Assembly (NCBI GenBank): GCA_020637595.1
Contig: JACKKE010000001.1
Span: 1-64,000, forward strand
DNA from: Rhodobacter sp.
Lineage (GTDB): Bacteria > Pseudomonadota > Alphaproteobacteria > Rhodobacterales > Rhodobacteraceae
Direction: 5' to 3'
Length of the DNA stretch: 64,000 nt
A program made the translations under genes and the position numbers. Position 1 is the first letter of the stretch, and each line of letters begins with the position of its first letter. Shown in pieces: positions 55,466 through 64,000 of this stretch. The notes beneath the pieces are model-generated. The model worked only from the letters and a program-made list of their open reading frames with translations. It was not told where the DNA came from and ran no database searches.

Positions 55466-57397
55466 ATGTTCCACACGATCCTGATCGCCAACCGCGGCGA
55501 GATCGCCGTCCGCGTCATCAAGACCGCCCGCGCGATGGGCATCCGCACCGTCGCCGTCTATTCGGATGCCGACCGCGACGCGCTGCATGTCGCGCTGGCC
55601 GATCAGGCGGTGCCGATCGGCGGGCCGCGCCCGGCCGACAGCTATCTGCGCGGCGACGCGATCATCGCCGCGGCGCAGGCGACCGGCGCGCAGGCGATCC
55701 ACCCGGGCTATGGCTTCCTCAGCGAGAACCCGGGATTCGTCGACGCGGTCGAGGCGGCAGGGCTGACGTTCATCGGCCCCTCGGCCCGCGCGATCCGGGC
55801 GATGGGGCTCAAGGACGCGGCCAAGGCGCTGATGCACGAGGCCGGCGTGCCGGTGGTGCCGGGCTATCACGGCGCGAACCAGGATCCCGAACATCTGGCG
55901 GGCGCGGCCGACGCCATCGGCTATCCGGTGCTGATCAAGGCCGTCGCTGGCGGCGGCGGCAAGGGCATGCGGCTGGTCGAACGCCCGCAGGATTTCGCCG
56001 ACGCGCTGGCCTCGGCGCAGGGCGAGGCCGCGACCGCCTTCGGCAACCCGGCGGTGCTGATCGAAAAATACATCCAGCAGCCGCGCCATATCGAGGTGCA
56101 GGTGTTCGGCGACGGCACCCGCGCGGTGCACCTCTTCGAGCGCGACTGCTCGCTGCAGCGCCGTCACCAGAAGGTCATCGAAGAGGCCCCGGCACCCGGC
56201 ATGACGCCCGAGATGCGCGCGGCGATGGGGCAGGCGGCGGTGCGCGCCGCCGAGGCGATCGGCTATGCCGGCGCGGGCACCGTGGAATTCATCGTCGATG
56301 GATCAAAAGGTCTGCGCCCCGACGGCTTCTGGTTCATGGAGATGAACACCCGCCTGCAGGTCGAACACCCGGTGACCGAGGCGATCACCGGCATCGATCT
56401 GGTGGAATGGCAGTTGCGCGTCGCCGCCGGTGAAAGCCTGCCCGCACGGCAGGAGGATCTGACGATCACCGGCCACGCCTTCGAGGCGCGGCTTTACGCC
56501 GAGGACGTGCCCGCAGGCTTCCTGCCCGCGACCGGCACGCTGGCGCATCTGGCCTTCCCGGAGAGCGCGCGGATCGATTCCGGGGTGCGCGCGGGTGATA
56601 CGATCAGCCCCTGGTATGACCCGATGATCGCCAAGGTGATCACCCACGGGCCGACCCGTGCGGTGGCGCTGGCGCGGCTCTCGGCGGCGCTGGCGGGCAC
56701 GCAGGTGGCGGGCTCGGTCACCAACCTCGCCTTTCTGGGGGCGCTGACCCGCCATGCAGGCTTTGCCGCGGGACAGGTGGACACCGGGTTGATCGGGCGC
56801 GATCTGACGGCGCTGACCGCGCAGCCCATGCTGGCAGCGGAAACCGTGGTGCTGGCCGCGCTGGCGGCGGCGGGCGCGGGGCAGGGCGGCGCGGCCGAGG
56901 GCTTCGCCCTCTGGGCGCCGCTCTGGCAGACCGTGGTGCTGGAGCAGGGCGACGACCGTTTCCTCTGCGCCATCGCCCGCGACGGGTCGGGCTGGTCGGT
57001 GCGGCTGAACGAGGGCACCCACCATGCCGAACACCGCGCCGGCAGCTGGTGGATCGACGGCGCCCGGCCCGAGGGCACGGCGCTGAAGATCGGCGCCCGG
57101 GTCTCGGTCTTTGGCGCGCATACCGTCACCTTCACGCTGCCCGATCCGCTGGCGGTCGACAGCGATGCCGGGGCGGGTTCGGGCGTGGTGCTGGCGCCGA
57201 TGCCGGGGCTGGTCAAGGCGGTGTTCGTCGAACCCGGCGCGGTGGTCGAAAAAGGCGCGCGACTGGCGATCCTTGAGGCGATGAAGATGGAGCACACGCT
57301 GACCGCTGGTCGTGACGGCACGGTGGCCGAGGTTCTGGCGCAGGCCGGCGACCAGGTCGAGGCCGGCGCCGCGCTGATCGCCTTGGCCGAGGCGTAA
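55466..57397 (+). CDS. mccA: 3-methylcrotonyl-CoA carboxylase, biotin-carrying (alpha) subunit
   Basis: 643-residue biotin-dependent subunit. Biotin carboxylase domain (about 1-450): ILIANRGEIAVRVI, the ATP-grasp loop KAVAGGGGKGMRLVE, EKYIQQPRHIEVQVFGD and FMEMNTRLQVEHPVTEAITG. A linker domain follows, then the C-terminal biotinyl domain with the acceptor lysine K607 in EAMKMEHTL. It pairs with the upstream carboxyltransferase. RBS CAGGAGA. The symbol liuD is an alternative. Confidence 0.94.
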   Translation: MFHTILIANRGEIAVRVIKTARAMGIRTVAVYSDADRDALHVALADQAVPIGGPRPADSYLRGDAIIAAAQATGAQAIHPGYGFLSENPGFVDAVEAAGLTFIGPSARAIRAMGLKDAAKALMHEAGVPVVPGYHGANQDPEHLAGAADAIGYPVLIKAVAGGGGKGMRLVERPQDFADALASAQGEAATAFGNPAVLIEKYIQQPRHIEVQVFGDGTRAVHLFERDCSLQRRHQKVIEEAPAPGMTPEMRAAMGQAAVRAAEAIGYAGAGTVEFIVDGSKGLRPDGFWFMEMNTRLQVEHPVTEAITGIDLVEWQLRVAAGESLPARQEDLTITGHAFEARLYAEDVPAGFLPATGTLAHLAFPESARIDSGVRAGDTISPWYDPMIAKVITHGPTRAVALARLSAALAGTQVAGSVTNLAFLGALTRHAGFAAGQVDTGLIGRDLTALTAQPMLAAETVVLAALAAAGAGQGGAAEGFALWAPLWQTVVLEQGDDRFLCAIARDGSGWSVRLNEGTHHAEHRAGSWWIDGARPEGTALKIGARVSVFGAHTVTFTLPDPLAVDSDAGAGSGVVLAPMPGLVKAVFVEPGAVVEKGARLAILEAMKMEHTLTAGRDGTVAEVLAQAGDQVEAGAALIALAEA

Positions 57398-57433
57398 GCC
57401 TGCGCTAGAAGGCCGGGGAGAGCGGAGAATAGA

Positions 57434-58282
57434 ATGTCTGACCTTCCCGAGACCCTGGCCGATTGCGCCGTTGCCGTGCTGACCACCGCCGACGGGCGGG
57501 CAAAGACCGCGCTGTCGCACCGCTGTGCCGCGGCCTGGTTCGCCAGCCGCGCCGCCGGCACGCCGATGCCGATCGGGCGCGGCACCCCGCCCGATTTCCC
57601 CGCGCGTCCCGAAAAACCGGAACTTCTGGACCCCAGGCACATGCCGCGCCGCCGCCCGGGCAGTGCTGCGGGCCGCATCGCGCTGTTGCACGCGGTGGCG
57701 CATATCGAACTGAACGCCGTCGATCTGCATTGGGACATCGTCGCGCGGTTCTGCGACGTGAAGATGCCGCTGGGATTCTACGACGACTGGGTGAAGTCGG
57801 CGGATGAAGAATCCAAGCATTTCAATCTGGTGTGCGACGTTCTGGAGGAGTTGGGCAGCCATTATGGTGCGCTTCCGGCGCATGCCTTCATGTGGCGCGC
57901 CGCGGCCGACACCAAGGCGGATTTCCTCGGCCGGCTGGCGGTGGTGCCGATGGTGCTCGAGGCCCGCGGGCTGGATGTCACGCCCTCGATGATCGCGCTC
58001 TTTGAAAAGGCCGGGGTCGACAGCGCGGTGGCGGCGCTGAAGACGATCTATGCCGAAGAGGTCAGCCATGTCGCCTATGGCTCGAAGTGGTTTCACTTTC
58101 TGTGCGGGCGCGACGACATCGACCCCAAGGACGCCTTTCACGCGCTGGTGCGCAAGTATTTCCACGGCGCGCTGAAACCGCCCTTCAACGAGGAAAAGCG
58201 CGCCGAGGCCGGGATCCCGCCGGATTTTTACTGGCCCCTGGCCGAAGGGCACCCGGCCAACGCCCCGCGATTCGGCGGCTAA
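57434..58282 (+). CDS. DUF455 ferritin-like diiron-type protein
   Basis: 282-residue protein of the DUF455 family (ferritin-like superfamily), with no assigned reaction. A full carboxylate-bridged diiron set can be placed: E92 (HIELNAVDLHWD), E126-x-x-H129 (DEESKHF), E176 (VLEARGLDV) and E209-x-x-H212 (EEVSHVAYG). It lacks a signal peptide or membrane segment. Only 36 bp separate it from mccA, and GGAGAGCGGAG precedes it, so it is probably in the leucine transcript. Related diiron proteins hydroxylate or oxidise substrates or tRNA; the function here is open. Confidence 0.85.
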   Translation: MSDLPETLADCAVAVLTTADGRAKTALSHRCAAAWFASRAAGTPMPIGRGTPPDFPARPEKPELLDPRHMPRRRPGSAAGRIALLHAVAHIELNAVDLHWDIVARFCDVKMPLGFYDDWVKSADEESKHFNLVCDVLEELGSHYGALPAHAFMWRAAADTKADFLGRLAVVPMVLEARGLDVTPSMIALFEKAGVDSAVAALKTIYAEEVSHVAYGSKWFHFLCGRDDIDPKDAFHALVRKYFHGALKPPFNEEKRAEAGIPPDFYWPLAEGHPANAPRFGG

Positions 58283-58464
58283 GCCCCGGAAATCCCGGGC
58301 CTGTGCGCGGTTTTCTGCCGATCCGGCCAGAGGCGGGACGCGGCGTGGCGGCAACAGGTTGCAAAAGAGTTGCGGGCCCGATGCATGGTCGTTAACAGTT
58401 GCACGAAAACCACGCGCTGCTGCGCGCGGGGTTTTAGAATGGACACGGCTCTCTAGGGGGAACA

Positions 58465-59796
58465 GTGCAGGTCTGGATTGATCGACTGAATGCCGCGCTG
58501 GAACGGTATCTGCCCGAGCGGCGGCTGTTTCTTCGGTCTGACACCTCGACGCGGTTCGTGCGGCTCAGACCCGTTGCGCAGGCGGTGATCCTGGGCGGGA
58601 CGGGCCTCTATATGGCCTGGAGCCTGGTTGCCACCTCGATCCTGTTCTTCGAGGTGATCGGCTCGAACGACCTGCGCGAGGCCGCGCGGCGCGAACAGAG
58701 CTATTTCGAACAGCGCCTGAATGATCTGGCCGCGCAGCGCGACACATCGGCCTCCGAGGCCCAGGCCGCGCATGTGCGCTATGCCGAGGCGATGGACCGT
58801 GTCGCGGCAATGCAGACGCTGGTGCTGGAAGGCGAGCAGCGCAACGCCGAACTCGAACGCGGGATCGACGCGCTGCAGACCAGCCTGCGCGGCGCGCTGG
58901 ACGAACGCAACGACGCGCTCGCGCGGGTCGCCGATCTGGAATCGGTCGATGCCAATGCCGAACTCAGCCGCGCCGGCCAACATCTGGCCGAGGTCGAGCA
59001 GACCCTCGATTTCGTGATGGCGGCCCTGAACCGCACCGCCGACGAGCGCGAGACGCTGCGGGTGATGGCCGACAACTCGTCGCGCCAGGCCGAGCATCTG
59101 GCGCTGGAATACCGGCTGATCCAGGACCGCAACACGCGGATCTTTACCCAGCTGGAAGATGCCGTGGAATCCTCGATGGTGCCGCTGGAGCGCATGTTCA
59201 ACGCGGCCGGCCTGTCGACCGACACGATCCTGCGGCAGGTGCGTGCGGGGTATCAGACGCGCTCGGCCTCGCTGATGCCGATCTCGGTTTCGACCACCGG
59301 CACGCTGGAGCCCGAGGGGGACGAGGTGCGGGCGAATTCGGTGCTGGCGGCGCTGGAAGAAGTCGACGCCTATCGCATCGCGCTGCAGCGCACGCCGTTT
59401 GCGATGCCGGTGCAGGGCGCGCGCCTGACCTCGCCCTTCGGCTATCGCCGCGACCCGATCACCGGCGGGCGCCGGCTGCACGCCGGGCAGGACTGGGGCG
59501 GCTCGCGCGGCACGCCGATCCGGGCCACCGCCGATGGCACCGTGACCTTTGCCGGGCGGCAGAGCGGATACGGAAACATCATCATCATCCAGCACGATTT
59601 CGGCTTCGAGACGCGCTATGCGCATCTCAGTAGCATCAGTGTGAGCGTCGGCCAAAGGGTCTCGCGCGGGGACCGCATCGGTGGTATGGGCAACACAGGC
59701 CGATCCACCGGGACGCACCTGCACTACGAGATCCGGGTTGGCGGCAACCCCATCAATCCTTTGACCTACATAAGGGCAGCACAAAATGTTTTCTAA
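58465..59796 (+). CDS. M23 family (LytM) peptidase with coiled coil
   Basis: 443-residue membrane-anchored murein hydrolase-like protein. GTG start with AGGGGGAA upstream. One membrane segment (about 33-62, including AVILGGTGLYMAWSLVATSILFF), a long coiled coil (about 70-210), then a C-terminal LytM domain (about 310-443) with LHAGQDWG (H and D zinc ligands) and HLHYEIRVGG (HxH). The active set looks complete, so it probably cuts peptidoglycan cross-links in the periplasm. Its end overlaps the bactofilin start by 11 bp; M23-bactofilin pairs occur in cell-shape systems. Confidence 0.92.
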   Translation: MQVWIDRLNAALERYLPERRLFLRSDTSTRFVRLRPVAQAVILGGTGLYMAWSLVATSILFFEVIGSNDLREAARREQSYFEQRLNDLAAQRDTSASEAQAAHVRYAEAMDRVAAMQTLVLEGEQRNAELERGIDALQTSLRGALDERNDALARVADLESVDANAELSRAGQHLAEVEQTLDFVMAALNRTADERETLRVMADNSSRQAEHLALEYRLIQDRNTRIFTQLEDAVESSMVPLERMFNAAGLSTDTILRQVRAGYQTRSASLMPISVSTTGTLEPEGDEVRANSVLAALEEVDAYRIALQRTPFAMPVQGARLTSPFGYRRDPITGGRRLHAGQDWGGSRGTPIRATADGTVTFAGRQSGYGNIIIIQHDFGFETRYAHLSSISVSVGQRVSRGDRIGGMGNTGRSTGTHLHYEIRVGGNPINPLTYIRAAQNVF

Positions 59797-60415
59797 GAGC
59801 AGGATCAACGAAACGGCCCCGCGCACCGAGGCGCCGCGTGCGCCCGAATCGCCGGCTGCTGCTCCGGCGCCGCGCCCGTCGCTGGATCTCGGCGGCAGCG
59901 CCGTGCCCGGCAGCATGGCCCCCAAAGCCAAACCCGCGGCCTCGATCCTCTCGGCGGATCTGCAGATTTCGGGCAATCTGCGCACCTCGGGCGATATCGT
60001 CATCGAGGGCGTGGTGGACGGTGACATCCGCGCGCATCTGCTGACCGTGGGTGAAACCGCGACCATCCGCGGCGAGATCGTCGCCGACGACATCGTCATC
60101 AACGGCCGGGTGATCGGTCGCGTGCGCGGCCTCAAGGTGCGCCTGACCTCGACCGCGCGCGTCGAGGGCGACATCATCCACAAGACCATCGCCATCGAGT
60201 CGGGCGCCCATTTCGAGGGGTCGGTGCAGCGTCAGGACGACCCGCTGGCCAGCGCCCAGTCCACCGCATCGGCACCGCGCCCCTCGGCCCCGGCCCAGCC
60301 GGCCCCCAGTGCCACCCCGGCGCCGCGCCCGGCTGCGCCCGCCGCTCCGGCCAGCGCCGCCGCCCCGGCCGCGCCCAAGCCGCCGGTCGATCCCAGCAAG
60401 AAGGCCGCGCAATAA
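59786..60415 (+). CDS. Bactofilin (polymer-forming cytoskeletal protein)
   Basis: 209-residue bactofilin. The central beta-helix domain (about 50-150) shows the repetitive pattern SADLQISGNLRTSGDIVIEG, VDGDIRAHLL, ATIRGEIVADDIVINGRVIGRV and ARVEGDIIHKTIAIE. Disordered, Pro/Ala-rich tails flank it; the C-terminal tail has PAPAAP-type repeats. Bactofilins polymerise without nucleotide and position peptidoglycan enzymes at the membrane. The overlap with the M23 gene suggests that the peptidase is its partner. Confidence 0.94.
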   Translation: MFSKSRINETAPRTEAPRAPESPAAAPAPRPSLDLGGSAVPGSMAPKAKPAASILSADLQISGNLRTSGDIVIEGVVDGDIRAHLLTVGETATIRGEIVADDIVINGRVIGRVRGLKVRLTSTARVEGDIIHKTIAIESGAHFEGSVQRQDDPLASAQSTASAPRPSAPAQPAPSATPAPRPAAPAAPASAAAPAAPKPPVDPSKKAAQ

Positions 60416-60436
60416 ACCAGTTGCCGGTTCGGAATG

Positions 60437-60464
60437 AAACGGGGGGCCATCGGCCCCCCGTTTT
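60437..60464. terminator. Bidirectional terminator between bactofilin and DUF2189 genes
   Basis: AAACGGGGGGCC (60437-60448), loop ATC, GGCCCCCCGTTT (60452-60463) and a further T. The A-run on one side and the T-run on the other make it usable by both convergent transcripts. Confidence 0.9.
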
Positions 60465-60481
60465 GCATTCAGCGGTGCGGC

Positions 60482-61270
60482 TTAGCGGTCGTCGCACAAA
60501 AGATGGCAATAGAGGTGCCAGGTGGCGTGGCCAAAGACCGGCAACACCACGAACAGCCCCAGGAACAGCGGCACCATGCCGATGAACAGCGCCGCGGCGA
60601 TGATTGCCGCCCACAGTGCCATGACCGGCAGGTTCGCGGTGACGCAGCTGAAGCTGGTGATCATCGCGGTGATGAAATCGACCTCGCGATCCAGCAGCAG
60701 CGGCAGGCTGACGACGGTCAGCGCATAGAACAGCGCCGCCATCACGCCCCCGACGGCCGAGCCGACCGCCAGCATCAACAGCCCGTTCCCGCTGAACAGC
60801 ATCGACCAGGTCGAATCCGCGATCGGCTGCAGTCCGAAGAACAGTGCAAAGATGGTATGTGCCAGGAACACCCAGAACATGAAGGTCAGCAGGACGACCA
60901 TCGCCATCGACGGCACCTGCCGGTCCTTTTGCGCAAAGACGATGCCGAAGACTTCGCCCATCTTCAGCGGCTCGCCGCGTTGCAGCCGGCGACTGACTTC
61001 GTAAAGGCCGGTCGCGGCGAAGGGGGCGAGGATCGGAAAGCCGACGGCGATCGGGATGAACCAGTATTCCGCTGCCGAGGCGGAAAAGATCGCATACATC
61101 ACCATGCCGCCGATCACATAGATCGCGCTGAACACGATGCCATAGAGCGGGGCGCGCGCAAAGTCGCGCAGCCCGAGCCGCAGAACCTCGCCCAGGGTCG
61201 CCACCGTGATCCGACGGGGTTCGGGGATCGCCGAGGGCGGGGCGTGTTCGGGCAAGCCGTTGTCTGTCAT
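60482..61270 (-). CDS. DUF2189 family membrane protein
   Basis: 262-residue integral membrane protein of the DUF2189 family. It starts at 61270 (MTDNGLPEH) with GGAGGAGAC upstream on the minus strand. The conserved entry VATLGEVLRLGLRDFARAPLYGIVFSAIYVIGG is followed by about six membrane segments, GLYEVSRRLQRGEPLKMGEV in the first loop, and a final VFGHATWHLYCHLL. Function unknown. Confidence 0.87.
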   Translation of the reverse strand: MTDNGLPEHAPPSAIPEPRRITVATLGEVLRLGLRDFARAPLYGIVFSAIYVIGGMVMYAIFSASAAEYWFIPIAVGFPILAPFAATGLYEVSRRLQRGEPLKMGEVFGIVFAQKDRQVPSMAMVVLLTFMFWVFLAHTIFALFFGLQPIADSTWSMLFSGNGLLMLAVGSAVGGVMAALFYALTVVSLPLLLDREVDFITAMITSFSCVTANLPVMALWAAIIAAALFIGMVPLFLGLFVVLPVFGHATWHLYCHLLCDDR

Positions 61271-61479
61271 GTCTCCTCCCAGGGTCGTTCGCGCGCCCCG
61301 GGTGAAGGCTAACACAGGTTTCAGATCAATCAATTGGCTTCGCGCGGGCGGGATCGTCCCTGGCGGGTGCCGGACACGAAATCGCCCGATTCCGGCAGTA
61401 TTTTTGAACCATCCCGGATCCCGGGTCGACCCACGGACATGATCGCGCCGCCTGGCGCCAGCAAGACCGGAGATCGCCC

Positions 61480-61650
61480 ATGACCATGCCCCGCACCGAC
61501 AGCGCCGCCGCTGCCCTGGCCGGCGACTTTGCCGCGATCGCGCGGATCGAGGCCTCGCTGACCCTTGCCCAGGGCGCGCGCCGCACGACCCATCGCGGCC
61601 GGCCGGATTTCAGCCGGCTCGCCCGCTACATTCCCGATCTGAAGGTCTGA
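61480..61650 (+). CDS. Small hypothetical protein (56 residues)
   Basis: A 56-residue ORF in the gap between the DUF2189 and prfB genes. It starts MTMPRTDSAAAALAGDF, contains a helix-like AAIARIEASLTLAQGARRTT and ends FSRLARYIPDLKV. The preceding GACCGGAGA is a plausible RBS. No recognised domain. It is basic and has no membrane segment. Weakly supported, but it is the only coding candidate in that 380-bp interval, and it ends 5 bp from the convergent prfB stop. Confidence 0.4.
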   Translation: MTMPRTDSAAAALAGDFAAIARIEASLTLAQGARRTTHRGRPDFSRLARYIPDLKV

Positions 61651-61654
61651 GGCG

Positions 61655-62779
61655 TCAGTCCTCGGCCTGGGCGTCGGCGCGGCTCTTGCCGGCGACCTGC
61701 ATCGCCAGGGTCGCGGCCATGAACCCGTCCAGATCGCCGTCCAGCACGCCGCCGGTGTCCGAGGTCTCATGGCTGGTGCGCAGATCCTTCACCATCTGGT
61801 AGGGCTGCAGCACATAGCTGCGGATCTGGTTGCCCCAGCCAGCCGCGCCCTTGGCCTCGTGCGCCTCGTTGATGGCGGCGTTCCGCTTGTCCAGCTCCAT
61901 CTGATACAGCCGCGATTTCAGCGCCTTCATGGCGATATCGCGGTTCTGGTGCTGCGATTTTTCCGAGCTGGTGACGACGATTCCGGTCGGCAGGTGGGTG
62001 ATCCGCACCGCTGAGTCGGTGGTGTTGACGTGCTGACCGCCGGCACCCGACGAGCGATAGGTGTCGATGCGGATGTCGTTCGGCGCAACCTCGATCTCGA
62101 TGTTGTCATCGACCACCGGGTAAACCCAGACCGAGGCGAACGAGGTCTCGCGCGTGCCCTTGCCAAAGGGCGAGATCCGCACCAGGCGATGCACGCCCGA
62201 TTCCGATTTCAGCCAGCCATAGGCGTTGTGGCCGCTGATCTTGTAGGCGACCGACTTGATCCCCGCCTCGGCGCCCGCTTCCTCGGATTGCAGTTCGACC
62301 TTGAAGCCGCGCTTTTCCGCCCAGCGGACATACATCCGCTGCAGCATCTGCGCCCAGTCGCAGGCCTCGGTGCCGCCGGCGCCGGCGTTGATTTCCAGGA
62401 AGGTGTCGTTCGCGTCGGCCTCGCCGTCCAGCAGCGCCTCCAGCTCCTTGGCGGCGGCTTTTTCCTGCAGCGCGGCGATGGCGGCTTCGGCCTCGGCGAC
62501 GATGTCCTTGTCGTCCTCCATCTCGCCCATCTCGATCAGCTCGACATTGTCGTTCAGATCGCGGCTGATCGATTCATAGGTGCCGACGGCATCCATCAAC
62601 TGCTGGCGCTCGCGCATCAGCTTCTGCGCGCGCTCAGGGTCGTTCCACAGGTTCGGATCCTCGATCATCGCGTCGAATTCCTCGAGGCGATGCTTGGCCG
62701 TTTCCCAATCCATCCGCTGCGCCAGGAGCTTGAGCGATTTGCGGATCGCCTCGACCCTGGACTGAGTTTCTGCGCGCAT
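61655..62779 (-). CDS. prfB: Peptide chain release factor 2
   Basis: 374-residue RF2 that terminates translation at UGA and UAA. The codon-recognition tripeptide S203-P-F205 ([14 protein letters not shown]) identifies RF2 rather than RF1. The peptidyl-tRNA hydrolysis motif GGQ is at 247-249 ([12 protein letters not shown]). Start at 62779 ([10 protein letters not shown]). There is no in-frame early stop, so this gene lacks the programmed +1 frameshift used in E. coli. Confidence 0.96.
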   Translation of the reverse strand: MRAETQSRVEAIRKSLKLLAQRMDWETAKHRLEEFDAMIEDPNLWNDPERAQKLMRERQQLMDAVGTYESISRDLNDNVELIEMGEMEDDKDIVAEAEAAIAALQEKAAAKELEALLDGEADANDTFLEINAGAGGTEACDWAQMLQRMYVRWAEKRGFKVELQSEEAGAEAGIKSVAYKISGHNAYGWLKSESGVHRLVRISPFGKGTRETSFASVWVYPVVDDNIEIEVAPNDIRIDTYRSSGAGGQHVNTTDSAVRITHLPTGIVVTSSEKSQHQNRDIAMKALKSRLYQMELDKRNAAINEAHEAKGAAGWGNQIRSYVLQPYQMVKDLRTSHETSDTGGVLDGDLDGFMAATLAMQVAGKSRADAQAED

Positions 62780-62884
62780 CGGGATCGTCCTGTCTGACAA
62801 ACGGGAGGGGGGCCGCAACCGGCCCCCGGGGAATTCGCGGTCTGATACCGCGCCGCGCGCCCTCAGGCAAGGGCGGGGCAGGTG

Positions 62885-63358
<474 letters not shown>

Positions 63359-63446
63359 CGTCGCATCCTTCCGTCTCGATGCCTTTGTTGTAGTCGCGGG
63401 GGCGCGCGGTTAAAGGGCGGGCAGGCATTTTTTCCGGGGACCGGCG

Positions 63447-64000
63447 ATGAAACTGAGTGATTTCGACTTCGATCTGCCCGAAGAGCTGATCGCGACCCGC
63501 CCGGTGCACCCGCGCCCCGCCGCCCGCCTGCTGCATGTCGAAGGGGACGCGATGGCGGATCGCCATGTGTCCGACCTGCCGGCGATCCTGCGCCCGGGCG
63601 ACCGGCTGATCCTGAACAACACGCGGGTGATCCCGGCGCGGCTTTTTGGCGAACGCCTGCGCGAGACCCGCGACGGTTCGGGCCGCGCCAAGGTCGAGGT
63701 AACGCTGATCGCGCCCGAGGGCGGCGCGGGCTGGCGGGTGCTGGCGCGTCCGCTGCGCAAACTGGCCGCGGGCGACCGCGTGGTATTCTCGGACGCGTTG
63801 TCCGCCACGGTGCGCAACAAGGACGAGGGCGAGGCGGTTCTGGACTTCGACCTGACCGGCGCCGATTTCGACCGTGCGCTGGATGCCGCCGGCAAGATGC
63901 CGCTGCCCCCCTATATCGAAAGCCGCCGCCCCGCCGACGAACAGGACCGCGAGGATTACCAGACCGTCTTTGCCCGTGAAAAGGGCGCGGTCGCGGCCCC
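63447..64000 (+). CDS. queA: tRNA preQ1(34) S-adenosylmethionine ribosyltransferase-isomerase QueA (partial)
   Basis: The first 184 codons of QueA, which transfers and isomerises the ribosyl group of S-adenosylmethionine to preQ1-tRNA, forming epoxyqueuosine. Typical segments: [55 protein letters not shown] and [11 protein letters not shown], with the last codons reading [15 protein letters not shown]. The frame is open to the window edge. Confidence 0.95.
   Translation, partial: MKLSDFDFDLPEELIATRPVHPRPAARLLHVEGDAMADRHVSDLPAILRPGDRLILNNTRVIPARLFGERLRETRDGSGRAKVEVTLIAPEGGAGWRVLARPLRKLAAGDRVVFSDALSATVRNKDEGEAVLDFDLTGADFDRALDAAGKMPLPPYIESRRPADEQDREDYQTVFAREKGAVAA

Noticed and set aside
61655..62779. 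Programmed frameshift in prfB
   Set aside because: The gene is open from start to stop with no in-frame UGA near codon 26, so no frameshift is needed.

Overview
The window looks like a chromosomal segment of an alphaproteobacterium of the Rhodobacterales (Rhodobacter/Paracoccus/Roseobacter type). The DNA is very GC-rich and densely coding, with many 1-4 bp overlaps between genes. The lptD-lptG-lptF // pepA-holC order, the orphan NDUFA12-mlaD-DUF2155 set, aerobic cobaltochelatase genes, hutF-type histidine degradation and a TRAP transporter all fit that group. This is inferred from gene content; no 16S rRNA gene is present. I found no rRNA, tRNA, CRISPR array, prophage or intact insertion sequence. 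No gene-free stretch exceeds 300 bases.

Layout. 1-3.5 kb (minus): LPS export genes lptD (cut by the window edge), lptG and lptF, divergent from pepA and holC (3.7-5.6 kb). 5.8-8.2 kb (minus): a FadB-like fusion that has lost catalytic residues in both halves, and a short DksA/TraR protein. 8.2-10.7 kb: a sulfur operon (persulfide-dioxygenase-like metallo-beta-lactamase protein, two YeeE/YedE half-transporters, a rhodanese/DSP-like protein) with an unusually clear promoter/operator. 10.8-12.7 kb: two divergent DMT exporters, then enolase. 14.7-17.4 kb (minus): preT-preA for pyrimidine reduction. 17.5-20 kb: glpR and glpD. 20.2-22.6 kb: two cyclophilins, then NDUFA12, MlaD and DUF2155 genes. 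22.8-30.2 kb: pepP, a YdeI-like gene, cobT, and cobS separated from cobT by three genes, one of them a decayed REP-associated transposase beside its REP hairpin. 30.4-34.9 kb: two membrane proteins, trpA, a HemJ/CopD-like protein and ychF. 34.9-42.3 kb: a complete histidine-utilisation locus (hutC-hutF // hutI-hutH-hutG-hutU). 42.4-45 kb: a membrane alpha/beta-hydrolase gene coupled to a cytochrome P450. 45.2-48.7 kb: a TRAP transporter whose binding-protein gene carries two frameshifts. 48.8-58.3 kb: a LysE exporter, then a leucine/isovalerate catabolic operon (ivd, acyl-CoA synthetase, both methylcrotonyl-CoA carboxylase subunits) interleaved with three small secreted LprI-like genes and followed by a DUF455 diiron-type protein. 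58.4-60.4 kb: an M23 peptidase overlapping a bactofilin. 60.5-64 kb: a DUF2189 membrane protein, a 56-residue ORF, prfB, bcp and the start of queA.

How the genes work together. The hut genes encode histidine to glutamate by the HutF/HutG (five-step) route. The ivd-mcc genes cover leucine catabolism from isovaleryl-CoA to methylglutaconyl-CoA; the last two steps are not in the window. The sulfur operon combines persulfide oxidation, thiosulfate/sulfur uptake and sulfur transfer. The observations I rate highest are the LprI-like trio and DUF455 protein in the leucine operon, the FadB-like pseudoenzyme, the decayed transposase with its REP, the doubly frameshifted dctP, and several palindromic operators that can be read directly from the sequence.
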